Assembly: GCA_001579985.1 (NCBI GenBank)
Contig: LRSR01002420.1
Location: forward strand, 1 to 21,585
DNA: 21,585 nt
DNA from: Hypsibius dujardini
Lineage: Eukaryota; Tardigrada; Eutardigrada; Parachela; Hypsibiidae
Direction of reading: 5' to 3'
This document shows, piece after piece, positions 16,834 through 21,585 of the stretch (position 1 is the first letter of the stretch; each line of letters starts with the position of its first letter). The position numbers and the translations under genes are program-made. The notes beneath the pieces were generated by a model. The model did not search any database. It worked only from the letters and a program-made list of their open reading frames with translations, and was not told the origin of the DNA.

Positions 16834-17213
16834 ATGCTTCATACATAACGTTCGATAAGCGTGATTTTTTGTCGGCCTTTACATTTGGAAACGGGATCTT
16901 GGACGTGAAGATTTCATGATCACTCATATGGGTTATAGCTGGATCAAGTTCCATAATAAGGGTCATCGTTACGTCTACGGGCACACATTTCCGACGTGGT
17001 CAAAGGTGTTTGGAGGATTAATTCCACTACTGAAGCTCCATTTTGTCAAGATCACATCAAAGTAGCATAACCAGAAACATTATTCAGTACAATAAGCAAT
17101 CAAGATTGAGATTCCACGCAAGGAAAGGGTGTCAAATTGCTATTTGAGGTTGGAAGTGAAGAAGATAAGCATTTGTATTTTGTATTTATTTGAAAGCAGA
17201 TAAACCCTTTTTG
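16834..17213. repeat. 380-bp spacer block, second copy
   Basis: This is the partner of 11861-12240 and lies at the same relative place downstream of copy B. Similarity ends abruptly after the CCCTTTTTG at 17213, where the two spacers diverge. Confidence 0.85.
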
Positions 17214-18003
17214 CGGGATCCCGAGATTTCGAATTCAGTGCCTGTAAAGAAACATGCTTTCTGTGTTTTTTTGCAGATCGCTCTGCAAGCCTACAATGGA
17301 AATGAGATCTCATATCTCTTTCGTTTAACTTTCCCAAACTTCGCCACCTTACCGCTTTAGCTCGAATCTCGGTCTAATATTTCAGCACTGTTGGTTTGAT
17401 TTTTTTGCTTTCAGTTTGAATGTGGCCTGGGCGAATTTCCGTTAATTAAGTGATCATTTCCATTGATCTATAAAAAGACACGCCAATGCAATTTTCGATT
17501 GGCTGAATTACTGAAAAAATAGGGTGGAACCAGGGTGGAAACCAGCCAGGTTAACCAGTGTCCTATACAGCCTGGAAGTCACGGAACAGTTCAGTCTCTT
17601 CACTCAGCCGTTTTGACTGGATACCAGCCTCTTTTAACATAGTCAAAACAAGCTGTATCCAGGCAGAAACCAGTCAAGAATTATCCGTAGGGTGGTCCGG
17701 ATTAATTAATATAAATGCACATACGTACCTGTTGATCACCCATTCCAATGTGCTTAAACAAACACAAATACATACAGGAGAAAAACAATCAATCAATCAG
17801 CGGCAGCAGGCATTGCTTGGCAGTCCCATTACTCCAAAAACATATTTGTGGTACCAATGCACCTAAACACAGTTGAGCCTAAACCCCAGTAACGTGGCAG
17901 GAAAAGGGAAACGACGGTTCGCATGTTCGTCATAGCATAATATTTTAGGTTGTAATAGAATCAAAAGTGCGGTCTTCAACCGTTACCATCAATCAACGAA
18001 ATG
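17214..18003. other. Spacer before copy C; no gene seen
   Basis: Bases 17710-17815 match 13558-13665 (around GAAAAACAATCAATCAATCA), part of the duplicated unit. The 102-codon frame at 17558-17866 spans that repeat and is not kept in its partner, so it is not a gene. Nothing else was recognised. Confidence 0.5.
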
Positions 18004-18222
18004 TATTAACAAAGCTTTGATGAACGAGTTTGAACAAGTGATCCGCCAGAGCTGTCAAGGAAAATTGATCAGTGAATTTCGGAAATTCGTTGATCGCATT
18101 TGGCTGATCGGCAAGGCAGCCGAGCTGCCAAGGATCGAAAAATGCGAATAGAGCAATCACAGGCCTTAGTTTTGACGCGCACGGCCCAACATTTTGCTTG
18201 CTCGCTGAAACATTTTTTTGAT
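18004..18222 (+). mobile_element. MITE family member upstream of copy C
   Basis: It lies in the same orientation and relative place as 6818-7020. It runs from ATTAACAAAGCTTTGATGAA through CGGAAATTCGTTGATCGCAT to GCTGAAACATTTTTTTGAT. Sharing its position with copy A suggests it was present before the units were duplicated. Confidence 0.75.
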
Positions 18223-18253
18223 ATCCTTTTCTGATTCTGGTTTCGAAACTTAT

Positions 18254-18362
18254 CCATTTTTTTATAATTATTTCAATATTAATGATGATTTAAAAAAATG
18301 GAAATAATGAAATAATTATTTTTAAATCATCCTTAAATATTGAACTAATTTATAAAAAATGG
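18254..18362. mobile_element. AT-rich inverted-repeat element, 109 bp
   Basis: CCATTTTTTTATAATTATTT (18254 onward) pairs with a right arm ending ATTTATAAAAAATGG at 18362. The arms are about 45 bases with small gaps. It lies just after the MITE and has no counterpart at copy A or B. Confidence 0.65.
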
Positions 18363-18439
18363 AGACGTTTTGAAATCCACCCCTGAAAATTGTCTTAAGC
18401 GAGGGAACGCGTTAAGCTTAATTTACTTCGTTTGACGTC

Positions 18440-18997
18440 ATTTCTGCCTAAACTCACAATGTCGAAACATGAGATAATTCAGTAATTAACAGGAGAAGAT
18501 TAAGCTTCATGTATGGATGAGTTTGGTTGGGTTCCCATTGACAATGCGTACCATGGACGTGAGTGTAACTAATTCGACGCAAGATATCGTGCGCGTGAAA
18601 CAAGACTGAGGCACTTCATTCAAGTATGCGAATGCGGTAGTGAAATAATCAGAATGTGTCATTACAGCAAAAATTAGCTTGGCGCTGGATGACACAAGCA
18701 CACACTTTTCGACCAGCAGTGGGAGGCAGTATTGCTATTGTTAATTGTCTTAAGTCGATAAAGTCATGGACATTTTTCATTCAACTTGATATAAGATAAG
18801 GTTATCTCGTACCAGTCAAGTGATACCGAGACAAAAAGTCGTTTTCGATCAATCTATAAAGAAAAAGGAGTTGCAGGTACCTGCATCAAAACCATTGGCA
18901 GTTCTCGAAGCCACACGCGGTATTAGCCATAATTTCCGAATCATATTCGCTCCTCTTCAAGGGTTCCCTTCAAAGTCAATCACTCCACTCCAGAAAT
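18440..18997 (+). promoter_or_regulatory. Upstream and promoter block of copy C
   Basis: It aligns with 7230-7774. It holds a divergent pair of GATA-type sites, AGATAA at 18794-18799 and TTATCT at 18802-18807, and a TATA box TATAAA at 18855-18860, 138 bases before the ATG. Confidence 0.6.
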
Positions 18998-21349
18998 ATG
19001 GGTCGTTTTCTAGTTCTCGCTTTGACTGTCACATTCATGGTGGCCTACGGTAGGTCAAATGATGAAACATTTTGTCCTGGATTTTCCTGGATAAAAATAC
19101 GAACGGTGCCATGATATTCTGCGCGTGTGTTTGTGTGTTCAACAGCCTCGGCATTGTCTTGCTATCAGTGCCAGTACACTGACGGTGAAGCCGAGAGCGT
19201 CGCCAACCAGAAAAACTGCGCTGACACGTTCAACAGTCAAAATATCGCGACGTCAACGACGGTATCCGGCATGGACTGTGCCTCCTGCGTAGCCATAAAG
19301 TCCACGTACAAGGGGAAAGGTAAGTTAAGGCTAATCATATAAACGTAAGCGTAATGCGACGAGTGATAAAGACTTAATTCAAACAATATTACGTTCTTTA
19401 TAGCAGCAAGTTGTGCTACGTTTATAGTCCGTGTCAGATTGTCAGAAAGACACTTGAGATTAGTAAACTCCGCCCCCTTTGCCAGAACGACTGTGTACAT
19501 CTTTCCAACATTGTCAGAAGAACCCTCAAGATCAGTATTATTTTGGGGCGTGGTCTGGCAAGAATCGTCTAATATGCCAAAGCAGACGATCTGACACTTT
19601 TTGGTCTGGCATTTGGCACGGACTATGAACGTAACATTAAATTAAGTTTTGAGCGGCCGTCATGAAACGGTGCAACACCAAAACCTAGAGATCCGCACAT
19701 TAAACCAGCATAGCCCGAAGACAAACGATTCTGTAGATTTTCACTTTTAACTTTACATACATGGTCACAATTGGCGCAGGCACGGACATTTGACAAGGAA
19801 ATTTTTGCACCGTAAATTTTATGAATGAAAAATGATAATTTTTTAATAACAAAGAATTTAATATTGAATGTGTAATATATGTAATGTGCATGTAACACAC
19901 GTTGGCTACATTCACATACTCTTACCTGTGGTGGTGCACATTTGCAGTCACCACAATGCGAACATGTCGACCGGATGGCGTTCTCAGCGGTCCGGGTGTA
20001 CCTGTCGGCTGCACAACCGATAACTGCAACAACGGAACAGCCTCTGAATATCCTGTATCGCAATTACCTGCACCGGCAACGGATCTCTCTTGCTACCAAT
20101 GTGCCTACGATGGAGACATCGCTGAGCATGCCTTTAACCAGAGAAACTGCGCCGATCCCTTCAAACCAGAGGGAATCAACAAGATAATTGCGATCGGGGG
20201 CATGGGATGCGTAACCTGTATTAACGGGAAAGCTATAGTCAATGGGAAAAGTAAGTAGTAGAAGCACAAGGGACTCTATCTTTGTAATTGACATGGGCAT
20301 GTTAGTAGCGACAGCGCGGCCGTCAATAAAATTTGTAAAGAAAACTTGTTAAAAAAGCCTTTCAAAACACGGTTTCAGCGAAATGTTGAGCCGTGCGCGT
20401 TAAAACCAAGGCATGTGATTGGTCTATTCGAATTTTTCGATTGTTTTTAGCTTAGCTGCCTTACCGGTCAGCCAAATGCATCAGCATATTTCCGAAGTTC
20501 ATTGATCGATTCTCCTTGATGGCTCCGGCTGATCATTTGTTCAAACTCGTTCATCAAAACTTTTTTGATTGATGACAAGCGTCGGCAGGCGCACTCCCGC
20601 TGTTGATCGAGTCATACCTGTTGATAGTTGCCTCTGTTTCGGGCGAAAAGACAGTTAGCAGCAATGCAAGTTTACTGCAACATCTAGGCGAGGTCTCGAT
20701 CACTGTACTTGCACTGCTTCTGACTTTCATTATGTTTCGTTTCATTTTGTATCAGGTGAGCGACTTAACAATTAACACACACATACGAATTACAGCGGTC
20801 ACTCAGCGCACATGTATGCCGTTTGACATTCCCGCCGGTATTGGAGGATTGGAAACATGCATGACTAACAACTGCAATGGTGGTACTGCCCCTCTTGTCA
20901 CCATACCGCCGCTGCCAGGTACTGGTCCCACAGTAGAAACAGTCAATGGAAGTACTGGTCTCACGGTACCAACAATCAGTGAAAGTACTGGTTCCACGGG
21001 AGCTACGGTCAATGGAGGTACTGGTCTCACGGTACAAACATTCAATGGAAGTACTGGTCCCACGGGAGCTACTGTCAATGGAGGTTCTGGTACTAGGGTA
21101 ACTGCAATCAGTGAAAGTACTAGTTCCACAGGAGCTACGGTCAATGGAGATACTGCTCGCACGGTACAAACAGTCAATGAAAGTACTGGTCCCACGGTAA
21201 CTGCAGTCAATGGAAGTACTGGTGCCACGGTACCAGCAGTCAATGGAAGTACTAGTCCCACGAGAGCAACAACGGTCGGTACCGGCGGAAGCGCCAAGGC
21301 GGCCGGTGTGACTGCCCTGGTACTGGGCGCCCTCTTCGTTTGCCTATGA
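18998..21349 (+). CDS. Ly6/uPAR-like two-domain GPI-anchored surface protein, copy C (ten stalk repeats)
   Basis: Exons 18998-19049, 19146-19319, 19948-20250 and 20796-21349, all phase 1, give 360 aa. After the signal peptide (MGRFLVLALTVTFMVAY), domain 1 shows LSCYQCQYTDGE, NQKNCADTF, GMDCASC, MRTCRPDG and GCTTDNCNN. Domain 2 shows LSCYQCAYDGD, NQRNCADPF, GMGCVTC, RTCMPFDIP and ETCMTNNCNG. All 16 cysteines are present. Ten 11-residue repeats (110 aa) then form a Thr/Ser/Gly-rich stalk with five Asn-x-Ser sequons, followed by a small-residue stretch and the tail VTALVLGALFVCL. Family knowledge places Ly6/uPAR proteins on the outer membrane as receptors, adhesion molecules or channel modulators; the partner here is unknown. 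Intron 3 carries one MITE. Confidence 0.87.
20349..20569 (-). mobile_element. MITE family member, inverted, in intron 3 of copy C
   Basis: It lies at the same place and in the same orientation as 15280-15512 in copy B, ending CATCAAAACTTTTTTGAT. It is absent from copy A, whose intron 3 is only 198 bases. Confidence 0.75.
20942..21271 (+). repeat. Coding minisatellite, 10 units of 33 bp (copy C)
   Basis: Ten exact-length units start with Val/Ile/Phe and Asn/Ser (for example VNGSTGLTVPT, ISESTGSTGAT, VNGGTGLTVQT, FNGSTGPTGAT). Units 1-6 alternate between endings in a TV-type and a TGAT type, giving a 66-bp higher-order repeat; units 7-10 do not. The first two units match the first two of copy B. 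No unit breaks frame. Confidence 0.95.
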
Positions 21350-21585
21350 AAACTCATTTACTAATGATGTACGGAGAATGCGGCACAGTATTTACAATTG
21401 TACACAACCACCTGCTCAGTGATTGCGTATTTTGATTTTTGCTGTTTTTGCCTTGCCCTGCAACAACAAATATATTCGAATATATTTATGTATTTCTAGT
21501 TGCTGTCATAATTGTCAATTGAAGCAATGAATTCCTGGTTTTTAAATTAAAGGGTCATTTACACATGGACTTCTGTATGTACCAT
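21350..21585 (+). other. 3' flank of copy C, cut by the window edge
   Basis: It matches the flanks after copies A and B down to CACATGGACTTCTGTATGTA. No canonical AATAAA is present; AATATA at about 21469 lies at the matching position. The duplication unit continues past the right edge, so further copies may follow. Confidence 0.6.

Noticed and set aside
17558-17866. A 102-codon plus-strand frame upstream of copy C
   Set aside because: It covers a segment shared with 13558-13665, and the frame is not kept there.
20803-21357. A 184-codon open frame on the minus strand across the copy C repeats
   Set aside because: It is open only because the 33-bp repeat lacks antisense stops. It is the mirror of a well-supported exon and ends where the array ends. 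A similar 135-codon mirror frame exists in copy B.

Overview
The window is nuclear DNA of an invertebrate animal. Genes are split by GT-AG introns, promoters have TATA boxes, the spacers are full of small inverted-repeat transposons, and there is a decayed LINE. The species cannot be read from the sequence. A papain-family fragment joined to two chitin-binding-like cysteine modules would fit an arthropod or a cephalochordate, but this is a guess. Base 4924 is an N and many long G or C runs are present, so this is draft assembly and homopolymer lengths should be treated with care.

Layout. Bases 1-128 hold the possible start of a minus-strand gene running off the left edge. Bases 491-1135 (minus) hold the last exon of a cathepsin-B-like protein with two CBM14-like cysteine modules, broken by a one-base frame change at a C run and lacking the catalytic Asn segment. 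Bases 1443-2358 are a hAT-type element with 8-bp target duplications and a nested foldback. Bases 3057-4110 (minus) are a rotted LINE reverse transcriptase. From 5548 to the right edge lies the main feature: a tandem array of Ly6/uPAR-like (three-finger fold) GPI-anchored surface protein genes, all on the plus strand.

The array begins with a broken single-domain relic (5548-6553). Three apparently intact two-domain copies follow: A (7775-10391, 247 aa), B (14242-16327, 291 aa) and C (18998-21349, 360 aa). Each intact copy has four exons joined by phase-1 introns: signal peptide; first half of domain 1; second half of domain 1 fused to first half of domain 2; second half of domain 2 plus GPI tail. 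The last exon carries a 33-bp (11-residue) Thr/Ser/Gly/Asn-rich coding minisatellite with 0 units in A, 4 in B and 10 in C, giving a mucin-like stalk of growing length just before the GPI signal.

The duplication unit includes the promoter (TATA box and a GATA-type site), the 3' flank and a 380-bp spacer block kept at 11861-12240 and 16834-17213. Several MITE families sit around and inside the genes. Some mark events within the array, such as a 206-bp hAT MITE with perfect 8-bp target duplications in intron 3 of copy B, whose empty site is still readable in copy C. The proteins probably act together as a family of cell-surface molecules differing mainly in stalk length. The ligand and tissue cannot be deduced from the sequence.
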